Part shown: piece by piece, positions 15,914 through 24,094 of the stretch
How the letters are laid out: the number at the start of each line of letters is the position of its first letter
Position numbering within the stretch: the first letter of the stretch is position 1
DNA from: Skermania sp. ID1734
GTDB taxonomy: Bacteria > Actinomycetota > Actinomycetes > Mycobacteriales > Mycobacteriaceae
DNA: 64,000 nucleotides
Assembly: GCF_007489285.1 (NCBI RefSeq)
Contig: NZ_VLIY01000002.1
Span: 186,001-250,000 of the forward strand
Direction of reading: 5' to 3'
The notes under the pieces: model-generated
Databases searched by the model: none
Seen by the model: only the letters and a program-made list of their open reading frames with translations
Told to the model about the DNA's origin: nothing
Made by a program: the position numbers and the translations under genes

Positions 15914-16692
15914 GCCGACTCCTCGTCGAAGATCGCCACCGCGCGGGTCCAGCCGGCCGAGGCCTGGTGCACCTTCACGGGGAAGCACGCCACCTGAAAG
16001 CCCTGGGAGGGAATGGATTCGAGATTGCCGAGCTTCTCGATGTGGCAGTAGCCGATCTCGCGCCCGGCACGATGTCCTTCCCAGATGATGCTTGGGTCAT
16101 GGTCCGTGGCATAGCGCGCGGCGGTGTACACGAACGGGGCGTCCCAACTCCAGGCATCGGTGCCGGTGACCCGGACGCCTTGGCGGAGCAGGTGCAAGGT
16201 CGCGTCCCGTCCGACGCCGCAGCCGCTCACCACGTAGTCGTCGTGGCCGTACCGGCTGCCGGCACGTGTGTTGACCAGGACGATGTCGTACGGCGCGAGG
16301 GTGAAGCCGATGCGGTCGAGCTCGCGGTCGATGTCGTCCGGGGTGACCACATAGCCGTCGTCGAGGTGGCGGAAGTCGAGTTTCACGCCACGCCCGAAGC
16401 ACCAGTCGAGCGGGACCTCGTCGATCGTGATGGCACGTTTGCCGCCATCCATGGTGGAGGCGTAGTGATACGGCGCGTCGAGGTGGGTGCCGTTGTGGGT
16501 GGAAACCCGGACCCGCTCGATCGCCCAGCCCTCGCCGTCGGGCAGGTCATCGACACGGGCGCCGGGGAAGAAGCGCAGCATGTCTTCGCGGGTGTCCTGA
16601 TGGTCGAAGTAGTCGATTTCGGGCAGATGCCCGGGCGGGTCGGAGGCGATGCCCGCCTGCAACGACACGGACAGATCGACGATTCGTCGCAT
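15910..16692 (-). CDS. Cyclase-family metal hydrolase (KynB-like fold)
   Basis: 260 aa. The cyclase/kynurenine-formamidase motif HNGTHLDAPYHY lies near residue 66, with downstream D and H ligands (YDIVLVNT, HDDYVVSG). Members hydrolyse formyl-anthranilates, isatin and other amides or lactones using two metal ions. It is coupled to the FAH-family gene (GTGA) and follows the CocE-type hydrolase by 31 bp. AGGAACG precedes the ATG. It probably opens or trims a cyclic or amide intermediate; the true substrate is unknown. Confidence 0.8.
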   Translation of the reverse strand: MRRIVDLSVSLQAGIASDPPGHLPEIDYFDHQDTREDMLRFFPGARVDDLPDGEGWAIERVRVSTHNGTHLDAPYHYASTMDGGKRAITIDEVPLDWCFGRGVKLDFRHLDDGYVVTPDDIDRELDRIGFTLAPYDIVLVNTRAGSRYGHDDYVVSGCGVGRDATLHLLRQGVRVTGTDAWSWDAPFVYTAARYATDHDPSIIWEGHRAGREIGYCHIEKLGNLESIPSQGFQVACFPVKVHQASAGWTRAVAIFDEESA

Positions 16693-16723
16693 GAGCGTTC
16701 CTAACGTAGGGGCGTCTTCGAAG

Positions 16724-18463
16724 CTACCGCGCCGGGATCACCGGTAGCAGCAGCGAAGTTCCGGAGTCTGGGCCGGTGTACAGGGTGGTGGTGCCGTCGA
16801 AGACTCCGGCCGGGCGGTCGTCGGGGTCGTCGTGGACGAAGACGCCGTTGCCGCGTTGTTGGATGCCATACAGCACCGGCCACGGGCCCTCACCCGGCAT
16901 CTCGAAGTCCTTGCCCGACAGCGTGACTCCCAGGCGATAGCCTCGCGGCACGACGATGGATGTCGGCCAGATCTCGACATCCAGATCAACCGGATCGCCA
17001 GGGGTGAGCGGCAGAGCACGGGTGTGCCGATGCCACGGCTGGTGCGGCAGGCTTGCCTGCTCGTCGAGTTCGCGATGCGAAGCACGCAGCCAACCGACCG
17101 CAAGGACGCCGTGGGCGTCGATGGCGGACACGAGCGACGCCTCGTTGCCGTCCGGATCCTGCACCCGGAGCGTGACGAAGGCGTCAGCGTCGGTGGTTGA
17201 CGAGGCCAACCTGATTCGCGCGCTGGCCGGTCCGGTGATCTCGAGTTGCTCAGTCAGCGGTTCGGTCCAAAAGTCAACGCCGGGACCGAGCGCCGCGAAG
17301 TCGATGGTGTGCTCGGCCGACGGTTCGCTCGTGCCCAATGTTCCAGACGCCGCGTCGAGATAGAAGCGGGTCCATTGGGTCCGTGCCAACGGCCACTCCT
17401 GCTCGTCGCGAAGTTCGAAGGAACCATCGACGTGGCGGACGTTGAGCCGAACCGGTGGCTGCTCGTCCCACCCGGTGTCCTCGCCCTTGAGGAAGTGTCC
17501 GAAGAACCGTTTCTGCAGGGCGACACCGTAATCGGTGTAGAACTCCGCGTAGTGCTCGTTTCCGTGCACTTCGAGCCACTTCTGTGGTGATGACACCTTC
17601 GCCCAGCCGTCGAAGTTCCCACGGGTATGCAGGTGATGTGCCCAATTCGCGGGCGAGAGCACCGGCACCTCGATGCGAGTGAGGTCCGGAGTGCGGGCGC
17701 GGGCGAAATCGTCGAGCAGGTTGCGCTGCTTGGCTTCAGCGATCGTCTCGACGCGGTTGGCCGCCAACTCCGTTTCGCTCAACGTCGGGGGTCCGGCGAC
17801 CAGTTCGCCGTTATTCGGATTGCGACGACCGTGCTCGCCGACGCCGTGCTGCACCGTGAAGATCTGGTAGTCCTGCCACGCCTGGCCGAACCGGCTGAGG
17901 ATGCCGCCGTGCCGGTTGAGGTCGCGATAGAAGTCGGTGAAGCCCTCCCACGGGCAGATCGCGGCCAGATGCGGCGGCCGCAGCGCCGCCACCAGCCACT
18001 GATTGGCCGCGTAGTAGGAGATGCCGAGCAGGCCCACCTTGCCGTTCGACCAGGGTTGGGTGCCGGCCCATTCGATCGCCTCGTAGTAGTCGTGCGCCTC
18101 CTGTGGACTGAGCATGTCCAGCAGTCCCGGTGAACGTCCGGCGCCACGGGAATCCACCCGGATGCACACGTATCCGTCCGGAACCCACTTCTCGGGGTCG
18201 ACCGTTTCCCAGACCTGGTAGCGATTCGACGAGCCGGCTACGGCATCGGGATAGACGCTGGCCAGTCGCTGCCACATACCGGCGAACCCCTCCTGGAATG
18301 CCAATCCCTTGCCGTATGGCCCGAGCGTCATCAACACCGGATGGTGACCGTCGTCGTTGGGTCGGAACACGTCGGCACGCAGCAGCGCACCATCGGCCAT
18401 CGGCACCGGGACATCCCAGTCGATCCGCATTCCGTCCGCGGTCTCGTTACGTTCGGTGATCAC
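16724..18463 (-). CDS. CocE/NonD-family serine hydrolase
   Basis: 579 aa. X-Pro-dipeptidyl-peptidase/cocaine-esterase architecture: N-terminal alpha/beta hydrolase with the nucleophile in GLLGISYYA, RVDSRGAGRSPG oxyanion region, a helical cap, then a C-terminal jelly-roll domain. No signal peptide. The GTG start at 18463 has GGAGG 5 nt upstream; a TTG four codons earlier has no such site. It should cleave an ester or amide bond early in the pathway. It is divergent from a TetR gene with paired inverted repeats between them, suggesting specific repression by that regulator. Confidence 0.85.
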   Translation of the reverse strand: MITERNETADGMRIDWDVPVPMADGALLRADVFRPNDDGHHPVLMTLGPYGKGLAFQEGFAGMWQRLASVYPDAVAGSSNRYQVWETVDPEKWVPDGYVCIRVDSRGAGRSPGLLDMLSPQEAHDYYEAIEWAGTQPWSNGKVGLLGISYYAANQWLVAALRPPHLAAICPWEGFTDFYRDLNRHGGILSRFGQAWQDYQIFTVQHGVGEHGRRNPNNGELVAGPPTLSETELAANRVETIAEAKQRNLLDDFARARTPDLTRIEVPVLSPANWAHHLHTRGNFDGWAKVSSPQKWLEVHGNEHYAEFYTDYGVALQKRFFGHFLKGEDTGWDEQPPVRLNVRHVDGSFELRDEQEWPLARTQWTRFYLDAASGTLGTSEPSAEHTIDFAALGPGVDFWTEPLTEQLEITGPASARIRLASSTTDADAFVTLRVQDPDGNEASLVSAIDAHGVLAVGWLRASHRELDEQASLPHQPWHRHTRALPLTPGDPVDLDVEIWPTSIVVPRGYRLGVTLSGKDFEMPGEGPWPVLYGIQQRGNGVFVHDDPDDRPAGVFDGTTTLYTGPDSGTSLLLPVIPAR

Positions 18464-18484
18464 CAGGTCCTCCAAAGTCTAGGA

Positions 18485-18538
18485 ACTTGCATTAACAGTA
18501 TGTGCTGGGTCACTCCTCAAATGCAAGTGTCTTGCGTT
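18485..18538. promoter_or_regulatory. TetR-type operator between CocE-hydrolase and tetR genes
   Basis: ACTTGCATT at 18485-18493 is the exact reverse complement of AATGCAAGT at 18520-18528. The second arm also begins a compact palindrome AATGCAAG-TGT-CTTGCGTT (18520-18538, one mismatch), ending 11 bp before the tetR GTG. The site is 22 bp upstream of the hydrolase start at its left end. This size and place are usual for a TetR self-operator that also controls the divergent gene. Confidence 0.6.
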
Positions 18539-18549
18539 AGATTGAAAGC

Positions 18550-19176
18550 GTGACCGACAACGCGACTCCCCGCCGCCCCGGCGGACGCTCCGCCCGGGTC
18601 CGCCGCGCGGTGCTCGACGCCACCCTCGATGCGCTGCACGCCCACGGCATGGCAGGGCTGACCGTGGCCGACGTCGCGGCGCGAGCGGGGGTGCACGAGA
18701 CGTCCATCTACCGCCGCTGGGGAACTCGCGAGAACCTGATGGTCGAAGCGCTACTGGAAGAAGCCGAGGAACTGCTGCCGGTGCCGGACACCGGGTCGCT
18801 GCGCAAGGACTTGCTCGCGTACGCCACCTCGCTGGCTGCCTACCTGAGCAGTCCGATTGGCAACGCCTTCGACCGGGCGTTGGCAGCCACCGGCGATGAC
18901 CCGGCGAGCGTTCGAACCCGTGACCAATACTGGGAAGCCCGTTACGGGCGCTCCGGCGACATCATCGAACGAGCGATCGCTCGCGGGGAGCTTCCGGCCG
19001 ACACCGATCCGCGTCATGCCATCGAGATGCTCGTGGCCCCTTTGCATTTCAAGGTAGTGCTCACTCGGGAGCCGCTCGATCCGAAGCTTCCGGAACAGAT
19101 CGTCGACACCCTCCTACACGGACTCCTTGCGGATGGAGCTAGCCCGACCGTTCGACACGTGCGCGAACCGCAGTGA
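18550..19176 (+). CDS. TetR-family regulator (divergent from CocE hydrolase)
   Basis: 208 aa. N-terminal helix-turn-helix: LDATLDALHAHGMAGLTVADVAARAGVHETSIYRRWGTRENL. The C-terminal domain is of the TetR_C type common in actinobacterial regulators. GTG start at 18550 with only a weak GAAAG upstream. It very likely represses itself and the divergent hydrolase gene through the repeats at 18485-18538. The last 38 bp overlap the convergent potassium-channel C-terminal frame. Confidence 0.85.
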   Translation: MTDNATPRRPGGRSARVRRAVLDATLDALHAHGMAGLTVADVAARAGVHETSIYRRWGTRENLMVEALLEEAEELLPVPDTGSLRKDLLAYATSLAAYLSSPIGNAFDRALAATGDDPASVRTRDQYWEARYGRSGDIIERAIARGELPADTDPRHAIEMLVAPLHFKVVLTREPLDPKLPEQIVDTLLHGLLADGASPTVRHVREPQ

Positions 19177-20400
19177 GCTGTTCCGGGGTGCCGACGGCGA
19201 GCAGGATCGTCCCCGCGGCGAGCACGGTGGAGTCCGGCGGGTTGGCGTGAAACTGGCTGCCCGCCGGTCGAATAGCCACGAGCAGTGCGCCGGTCGTGTC
19301 CCGGAGCGCGGCGTCGGCGAGCGATTTGCCGACCAACCAGGAATCGGGACGGATGTCCACCTCTTCGAAGCGAAACTCGAGGCTCGCGTCATGCATGACG
19401 ATGTCGAGAAACTCGGCGACGTTGGGTTGCAATGCGAAGGCGGCCATCCGTCGGCCGCCGATCAGTTGCGGGTTGACCGCTCGATTGGCCCCCGCGCGAA
19501 ACAACGCCGGCTTCGATGCTTCGGTGCGGGCGCGGGCAATGATGGTCAGATCGGGGCGTAATGCCCGGCTCGACAGCGTCACGTAGATATTGCCGGCATC
19601 GGTGTCCAGCGCGGCGATCAACGCGTCCGCCCGGGCGATGCCCGCCGCTTGCAGCACCGTGTCGTCCGTGACGTCGCCGTTCACCGTCGGATGCGTCAGA
19701 CCGGCGAGTCGGGCCGGATCACGGTCTGCCACAACGACCGATCGACCGATGGAGGTGAGGTACTCGACGCACGCCCGACCGACGCGGCCCCAACCACAGA
19801 CGATGATGTGGCCTTCCATTCGACCTGATTTGCCGGTCCATCCGCCGCCTCCGTAGCAGTTGGCGCAGGTCGTTGCTCCGAGATGGTCACACCCGCCTCG
19901 AGATGGAGCTGAGCGACTTCATCCGATAGTGAACCGCAACTCGGGGTAATCGATCTCGTCATAGTCGACCGACGCCGACTGCGCGGGACCGAAGGGCCGC
20001 AGGTGGGTCTCGGCAATGACGCGTATGTGCCGGTGGCGGCGGAAGAAGTTCAATCAATTGCTCGGCCAGTCGGCCGCCTGAATTTTCACCGAGTCCGTCT
20101 ACGACGAGTACGAGCGGTTCATGCAGATCGTCGAGCGCCTTCGATGAGCGCTTCCAACAGGACACCGAACATGTACAACGCAGTGCCGACACCGATGAGG
20201 ATGAGCACGATCGTGAATATCTCGCCCGCCGGGGTGAGCGGCCGCACCTCACGGAAGCCGACTGTCGTGATGGTCGTGACCGTCTGGTAGATCGCGGCAA
20301 GCAGACCGAAGCCCAGTAACAGGTAGCCGATAGTTCCGGCGAGCATGACGAGGGTGAACGCGCCGAGTGCGCGCATGATGCGTCGCAACGGTGTCAGCAT
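19139..20400 (-). pseudogene. Two-TM potassium channel with RCK domain, split by an insertion
   Basis: The 5' part (20400-20138) encodes two membrane helices around a pore with the filter TTVGFREV. The 3' part (19139-19819) encodes a complete RCK/TrkA-N Rossmann domain (IIVCGWGRVGRA) plus a TrkA-C domain. Between them lies a 265-bp foreign segment (19873-20137). Removing it joins ..ALIE to DDLRQLLRRRRMDRQIRS in frame, a typical channel linker. One extra A (TCGAATGG at about 19818-19825) still throws the RCK domain out of frame. The gene therefore looks broken twice. The halves might be made separately, but no good start for the RCK half exists beyond ATG 19819. Confidence 0.8.
19873..20137 (-). 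repeat. Inverted copy of part of the LuxR/MalT-type regulator gene
   Basis: Read on the minus strand, 20137-19873 matches 25943-26205 of the plus-strand regulator gene. The only differences are one substitution (GGGTGTGACC versus GGGTCTGACC) and two single-base insertions (CTTCTTCCG versus CTTCTCCG; ATCGGATG versus ATCGATG). It encodes the ALDDLHEPLVLVVDG segment and is frameshifted by the insertions. There are no terminal inverted repeats and no target duplication. A GCGCTC hexamer at the junction (20132-20137) is repeated 13 bp away in the channel gene (20145-20150). Confidence 0.95.
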
Positions 20401-20480
20401 CGAAAATCCTCTCGACCATGATCATTGTGCGTGATCAGCGCCGCTCGATGGTCGAGTTCCTCCAGGTACGCCGACCGAAG

Positions 20481-20897
20481 CTAATGCCGCCGGTCGCTTT
20501 TGGATTCGCCAAGCTTGATGCGCCGCGTAACCCGGCAGCCGATCACGTGACGTACGGACCTCGCGCAGCCGGTGAGCCAGCCGGCCATCTTGCGGTTGTG
20601 GCCCTTGCGGGTCGTCGCAGTGCTGGTCAACGTGCGATCCCAGGCGGCGAGTTCCAGTTGGGGGAACGCATCGATGACGGCCTGTGCGGCGGCCGTGTTC
20701 GCGAGGACCTGATCACCGAGCACGCCGTCGGATCCGACCAATGTGAGGCGCACGCCGACGCGGCCGACGGGCTCGATCACGGCGTTCGCCGAGCCGCCAT
20801 GGCGCTCGAGAAACCGTCCGATCGCCGCCGACACAGCCCTCGGAACCGCGGCGCTGTTCGGGTGGCCCTGATCGGCTGCCGCACGCTGATTGCCCAT
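20481..20897 (-). CDS. Conserved actinobacterial hypothetical protein
   Basis: 138 aa. The central part (FLERHGGSANAVIEPVGRVGVRLTLVG and GVLGDQVLANTAAAQAVIDA) has the look of a small conserved family of unknown function found in mycobacteria and relatives; I recognise the pattern but no name. No signal peptide or membrane segment. Start ATG at 20897 was chosen because the upstream frame is low-quality coding. It is on the same strand as, and upstream of, the broken channel gene. Function unknown. Confidence 0.6.
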   Translation of the reverse strand: MGNQRAAADQGHPNSAAVPRAVSAAIGRFLERHGGSANAVIEPVGRVGVRLTLVGSDGVLGDQVLANTAAAQAVIDAFPQLELAAWDRTLTSTATTRKGHNRKMAGWLTGCARSVRHVIGCRVTRRIKLGESKSDRRH

Positions 20898-21072
20898 GCG
20901 CTCACATACTGACGCATCTTCGGATGCCGCACCGGCGGATTGTGCCGATGCACAACGTCGACTGCGGGCCGAACCATATCTGGATTGGCACGAGACTGCG
21001 GCACTCCGTCGGCGATATGGTGAGCCTGCAGTTGTTTGAGTTCCTTGTACCCCGTCCGGCTGGAGCGACCTC

Positions 21073-21462
21073 ATGGACGATTCGATGACGATCACAGCGA
21101 AGACGACGGGCAGCCCGTACGGGGGCGAGGCCGACAATCCTTGGCCAGCAGGGCATCCAGCGGAGGGGGAGCGGGTCGCGATTTTCGCCTTCGAAGTGAC
21201 CAGCGTCGACGGGGAAAGCGAAGACATTCGGACGTACCACGTTGCGCCCGTCGATTCGGCCACCCAGGGTCGCGTCTCGTCGAATCATCCAGATCCGCAA
21301 GGACTCACGGTGCAATGGACCGGGTGTGGCGCAGGAACCGTTGTGCGCGCGCCTGCCGGCGGCCACGCCGAAGCGCTCTCGGATGATCCTGATCGCGCCG
21401 ACGCCATCTTCGACTGCGAGGTCAAACCTGATGACATGCAACTGATCACCGTGCAGCAATGA
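21073..21462 (+). CDS. Hypothetical protein, soluble beta-rich
   Basis: 129 aa. Acidic, with two Cys (WTGCGAG and IFDCEVK) and no recognised domain. The frame has normal codon bias for this window. A weak GGAG precedes ATG 21073; an ATG four codons in is an alternative start. It is followed after 28 bp by a 34-residue charged peptide gene in the same direction, suggesting a small operon. No function assigned. Confidence 0.5.
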   Translation: MDDSMTITAKTTGSPYGGEADNPWPAGHPAEGERVAIFAFEVTSVDGESEDIRTYHVAPVDSATQGRVSSNHPDPQGLTVQWTGCGAGTVVRAPAGGHAEALSDDPDRADAIFDCEVKPDDMQLITVQQ

Positions 21463-21490
21463 CCCTATCCCGGGAAGGACGGTCACGATT

Positions 21491-21595
21491 ATGAGCGACA
21501 AGAACGCACGCGAAGAAGCCATCGAGAAGGAAGAGGAGCGTCGCGAAGAAGAGCGCAAGCGCCTGGAAGAGGAAGAAGAGCGTCGACTGCGCTAG
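21491..21595 (+). CDS. 34-residue highly charged helical peptide
   Basis: ATG 21491 to TAG 21593-21595. Thirty of 34 residues are charged or helix-favouring, with runs such as EKEEERREEERKRLEEEEE, predicting a single long alpha helix. GGAAGG about 10 nt upstream is a plausible ribosome site. It follows the 129-aa gene by 28 bp. Function unknown. It may be a small structural or regulatory peptide, but chance purine-rich sequence cannot be excluded. Confidence 0.4.
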   Translation: MSDKNAREEAIEKEEERREEERKRLEEEEERRLR

Positions 21596-21627
21596 CCCGG
21601 GCTCGGTCCGGCTTGGTGCGCCGATCC

Positions 21628-22014
21628 TCAGTCGCTGAGATCGATCCGGATCGTGAGCAGGTTGGTGCCGGCCACGCGTACGCCCAGGCTGTTGAGTCCG
21701 CCCAGGTCCGCCAGGCGCGCGCATGGATCGTCATCGGGTAGCAGATGCGCAACTCCGCTGTGCCACTGTCCGCGAAGGCGGAGCCGCACAGCGGGATTGG
21801 CCTGGATATTGCGCACGTAGTCGGCGTCGGTGCCGTGCTCGGAAACTATCCAGAAACTCTGGCCCCGACGACGACCGCCGATGGGCGTCAACCTCGGTTT
21901 GCCGCTGCGGCGCCCGACGGTCTCGATCAAGGTCTGGCCGCCGATGCGCCGTGCGAGGGGGTTGACGAGGTGTCGCTGCCCCCAGGTGACGAGTTCATAT
22001 TTGCTACCGCCCAT
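21628..22014 (-). CDS. Deazaflavin (F420)-dependent nitroreductase-family protein (Ddn-like)
   Basis: 128 aa, single domain. LIETVGRRSGKPRLTPIGGRR, then FWIVSEHG..ADYVRNIQANPAVRLRLRGQW, is the Ddn/DUF385 signature; these split-barrel proteins bind F420 and reduce quinones or nitro compounds. Length is normal. The ATG at 22014 directly abuts a 19-bp perfect stem-loop, leaving no visible Shine-Dalgarno sequence. The mRNA is therefore either leaderless or structured at its start. It follows the DUF2510-like membrane gene on the same strand. Confidence 0.85.
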   Translation of the reverse strand: MGGSKYELVTWGQRHLVNPLARRIGGQTLIETVGRRSGKPRLTPIGGRRRGQSFWIVSEHGTDADYVRNIQANPAVRLRLRGQWHSGVAHLLPDDDPCARLADLGGLNSLGVRVAGTNLLTIRIDLSD

Positions 22015-22054
22015 GTGCGTGATTTTTCACCGCCTGCGGTGAAAAATCACGCAC
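22015..22054. terminator. 19-bp perfect hairpin abutting the Ddn-like start codon
   Basis: TGCGTGATTTTTCACCGC (22016-22033) pairs exactly with its reverse complement at 22036-22053, with a 2-nt loop and one more G-C pair at 22015/22054. It lies between the stop of the membrane gene (22076) and the ATG at 22014. The internal A5/T5 runs would give a T-tract on either strand, so it could serve as terminator for the upstream gene. It also occupies the place of the next gene's ribosome site. Confidence 0.75.
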
Positions 22055-22075
22055 GGGCGGTCGCTTGTTCCTGGT

Positions 22076-22774
22076 CTAGTGGCCGTAGGCCGCGGGTGGT
22101 GCCTGCGGCCGTGGAGTGCCGGCCGCTTTGGGTCGAAGTAGCCAGATCCGCACGACACCGACCGTGCTGGCGATCACCGCGGCGGTGTAGAGCAACAGCC
22201 CCAAGGACGGGGTGGCGTCGGTGAAGTCCTGGACACCCGAGTACCCGCTGAGACCGACGATCGCCAACACCACCAGAAGCCCGACCGCGGCACTCAGACC
22301 GATGAGTCGCCACAACACCATTCGTGATCCGGTGATGGCAGGAACCGCACACCACGCCGCGCCGGCGCTCAACAGAATGACGGCGAACTTGCCGACGCCG
22401 CCGAGCGCAGTTTCTTCGTCGATACCGAGAACGGCGTCCGTACCGGTCTGCCAGGTGAGGAATACGGCGATCACACCGACGAAGAGGCCTAGGTACAGCG
22501 TCCACGCGGTGGCGGACAATCGCTTTGCCGCGGTTCTGACTTTGTCCAGTCCCTCCGAGATCGACATCTCAGCGGCCGGCGCCGGCTGGTACGGAGTGGA
22601 CTGGTACGGGCCGGACCGGTACGGGGTTGGCCCCGCGCCGGGCGGTTGCGCTGGCGGCGCCGGAAAACTGGGCTGGCCCGGAGGCTGCGACCGATAGTTC
22701 GGATGGGTTTCTGGTGGATAAAACTTCGCGTCGGAGGCTTGCCACCAGCCAGGCCCCATCGGTTGTTCGCTCAT
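22076..22774 (-). CDS. DUF2510-like four-TM membrane protein
   Basis: 232 aa. The N-terminus GPGWWQASDAKFYPPE is the short DUF2510-like motif; a Pro/Tyr/Gln-rich cytoplasmic tail (to about residue 70) and four hydrophobic helices (about 88-110, 128-145, 155-178, 188-210) follow. This layout is common in actinobacterial envelope proteins of unknown function. An inverted repeat (ATCTCAG 22833-22839 / CTGAGAT 22850-22856) lies about 60 bp upstream and could be an operator. No enzymatic motif is visible. Confidence 0.75.
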   Translation of the reverse strand: MSEQPMGPGWWQASDAKFYPPETHPNYRSQPPGQPSFPAPPAQPPGAGPTPYRSGPYQSTPYQPAPAAEMSISEGLDKVRTAAKRLSATAWTLYLGLFVGVIAVFLTWQTGTDAVLGIDEETALGGVGKFAVILLSAGAAWCAVPAITGSRMVLWRLIGLSAAVGLLVVLAIVGLSGYSGVQDFTDATPSLGLLLYTAAVIASTVGVVRIWLLRPKAAGTPRPQAPPAAYGH

Positions 22775-23069
22775 GAGTTTGACTTCCGCTGACTTACCTC
22801 CGTCAAGGGAGGCAATGGCGTTCTAGCGGTGAATCTCAGTCGAATTCAGCTGAGATGCGTGATGTGTGGACGTCCTTGGGCAAGCAGAGCTTTCATCGAC
22901 CCGTCCCCTCCTGGGATGTGGAGTGACGCCCCATCTCATGTGTCCGCACGGCTCTAGCGGACGGTGCTGCCGTGTGTTGACAATGCGACTCACCTGGCCT
23001 TATGTCAAGGTTTCGCAGCACTGGCGTAATCATTTGGTCGTGACCAGCTCGGTCACTAGGCACGAACTG
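22775..23069. other. Intergenic stretch with two inverted repeats
   Basis: No credible gene. It contains ATCTCAG..CTGAGAT (22833-22856), placed as an operator for the gene starting at 22774, and the hairpin GTGACC-AGCTC-GGTCAC at 23040-23056, 14 bp past the YihY-type stop, placed as its terminator. A plus-strand open frame crosses the region but lacks coding character and runs antisense into the YihY gene. Confidence 0.4.
23040..23056 (-). terminator. Hairpin after the YihY-type gene
   Basis: Six-base perfect stem GTGACC/GGTCAC with a 5-nt loop, 14 bp downstream of the stop at 23070 in the direction of transcription. There is no T-tract, as usual for actinobacterial terminators. Confidence 0.4.
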
Positions 23070-24050
23070 TCAGCTCGGCTCGTCATCGACCTTGTGCCCG
23101 GGTTGGTGAAAGTCAACGTCGATGTCTTCGAATCCCTTGGCGCGCTGTGCTTTTGCTTGTCCGCTGTAGGTGCGACGGTCGGCACCCGTGAGGGTGACGT
23201 TGTCGGTGAACGGGGTCAGCAAGGCGCGCGGGTGCAACTTGGCGTCGGCCACCACATTGATTTCTGCGCACAACACGACCGCGATGGCGCTGATGTAGAG
23301 GAATCCCAGCAGACCCAACACGACCGCGAAAACGCTGTTGGTGTTGCTGGCCGATTTCACGACATGCGCGACATACACCGACCCGAAGTTCTGCAGGATT
23401 TGCCAAATCAGCGCCATTAGCGCGGCTCCGGGCAGCACTTGGCGGAATGTTAGCTCGCGGGCGGTACCCACCCGAAAGCCGATAGCGAAAACTCCGGTGT
23501 CGATCGCGATCGTGAGAATTGCGGCGCCGACGGTGGCTGCTACGCCGAACCGGTTGGCGTGTGCCACGACCGCGGTGATCGCCGTGGTGGCCAGGAGTAC
23601 GGCACCCAAGACGACGATCAACCCGAAACTGCGCAGCCGGGACCGCAGCGGGTCCGGTCGGTTGTTTCGCGGAATCGCCCAGACGGTGTCCATGGCATTT
23701 TGACTGGCTTGTCCGACGCCGGAGGCGCCGTAGAGTGCGCCGATGACTCCGACGATCACGCCGCCCATACCGCCGCTGAGCCGTTTCGGGTGACCGAGTT
23801 GGTCGCCGATGACCGGAAACTGGTGCAACGCAGAATTCAGCACATCAGCTTGCAGCGCTGGATGCCCGGCCAACACCACGCCGGTGACAGTCGTCAGCAG
23901 CAGCAAGAGCGGAAAGAGCGACAAGAACGCGTAGTAGGCGATCAAGGCCGCCAGATAGCCACCCTGATCATCGAGGTATTTGTAGATCACGGCAATCACA
24001 AATCCGAGGCTGCGATGTCGCTGCTGAATCCGATCCAATCGGTGAATCAT
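23070..24050 (-). CDS. YihY/virulence factor BrkB-family membrane protein
   Basis: 326 aa with six hydrophobic segments. The N-terminal YLAALIAYYAFLSLFPLLLLLTT block, GASGVGQASQNAMDTVWAIPR, and QNFGSVY followed by GFLYISAIAVVLCAEINVVAD form the YihY/UPF0761 pattern. A polar C-terminal tail of about 45 aa follows. The start ATG is preceded by AAGGG. The family sits in the inner membrane and has no settled function; despite old annotation it is not RNase BN. It is upstream of a hairpin terminator. Confidence 0.85.
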   Translation of the reverse strand: MIHRLDRIQQRHRSLGFVIAVIYKYLDDQGGYLAALIAYYAFLSLFPLLLLLTTVTGVVLAGHPALQADVLNSALHQFPVIGDQLGHPKRLSGGMGGVIVGVIGALYGASGVGQASQNAMDTVWAIPRNNRPDPLRSRLRSFGLIVVLGAVLLATTAITAVVAHANRFGVAATVGAAILTIAIDTGVFAIGFRVGTARELTFRQVLPGAALMALIWQILQNFGSVYVAHVVKSASNTNSVFAVVLGLLGFLYISAIAVVLCAEINVVADAKLHPRALLTPFTDNVTLTGADRRTYSGQAKAQRAKGFEDIDVDFHQPGHKVDDEPS

Positions 24051-24094
24051 ATTGGAGCCCTTATTAACTGCTTCGGGCGCGCCGGACGAGACGG

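Noticed and set aside
20391-20912. 173-codon plus-strand frame
   Set aside because: Shadow of the conserved 138-aa minus-strand gene; no recognisable protein pattern and no ribosome site.
22866-23420. 184-codon plus-strand frame
   Set aside because: Runs antisense into the YihY-type gene with atypical composition; no start signal.
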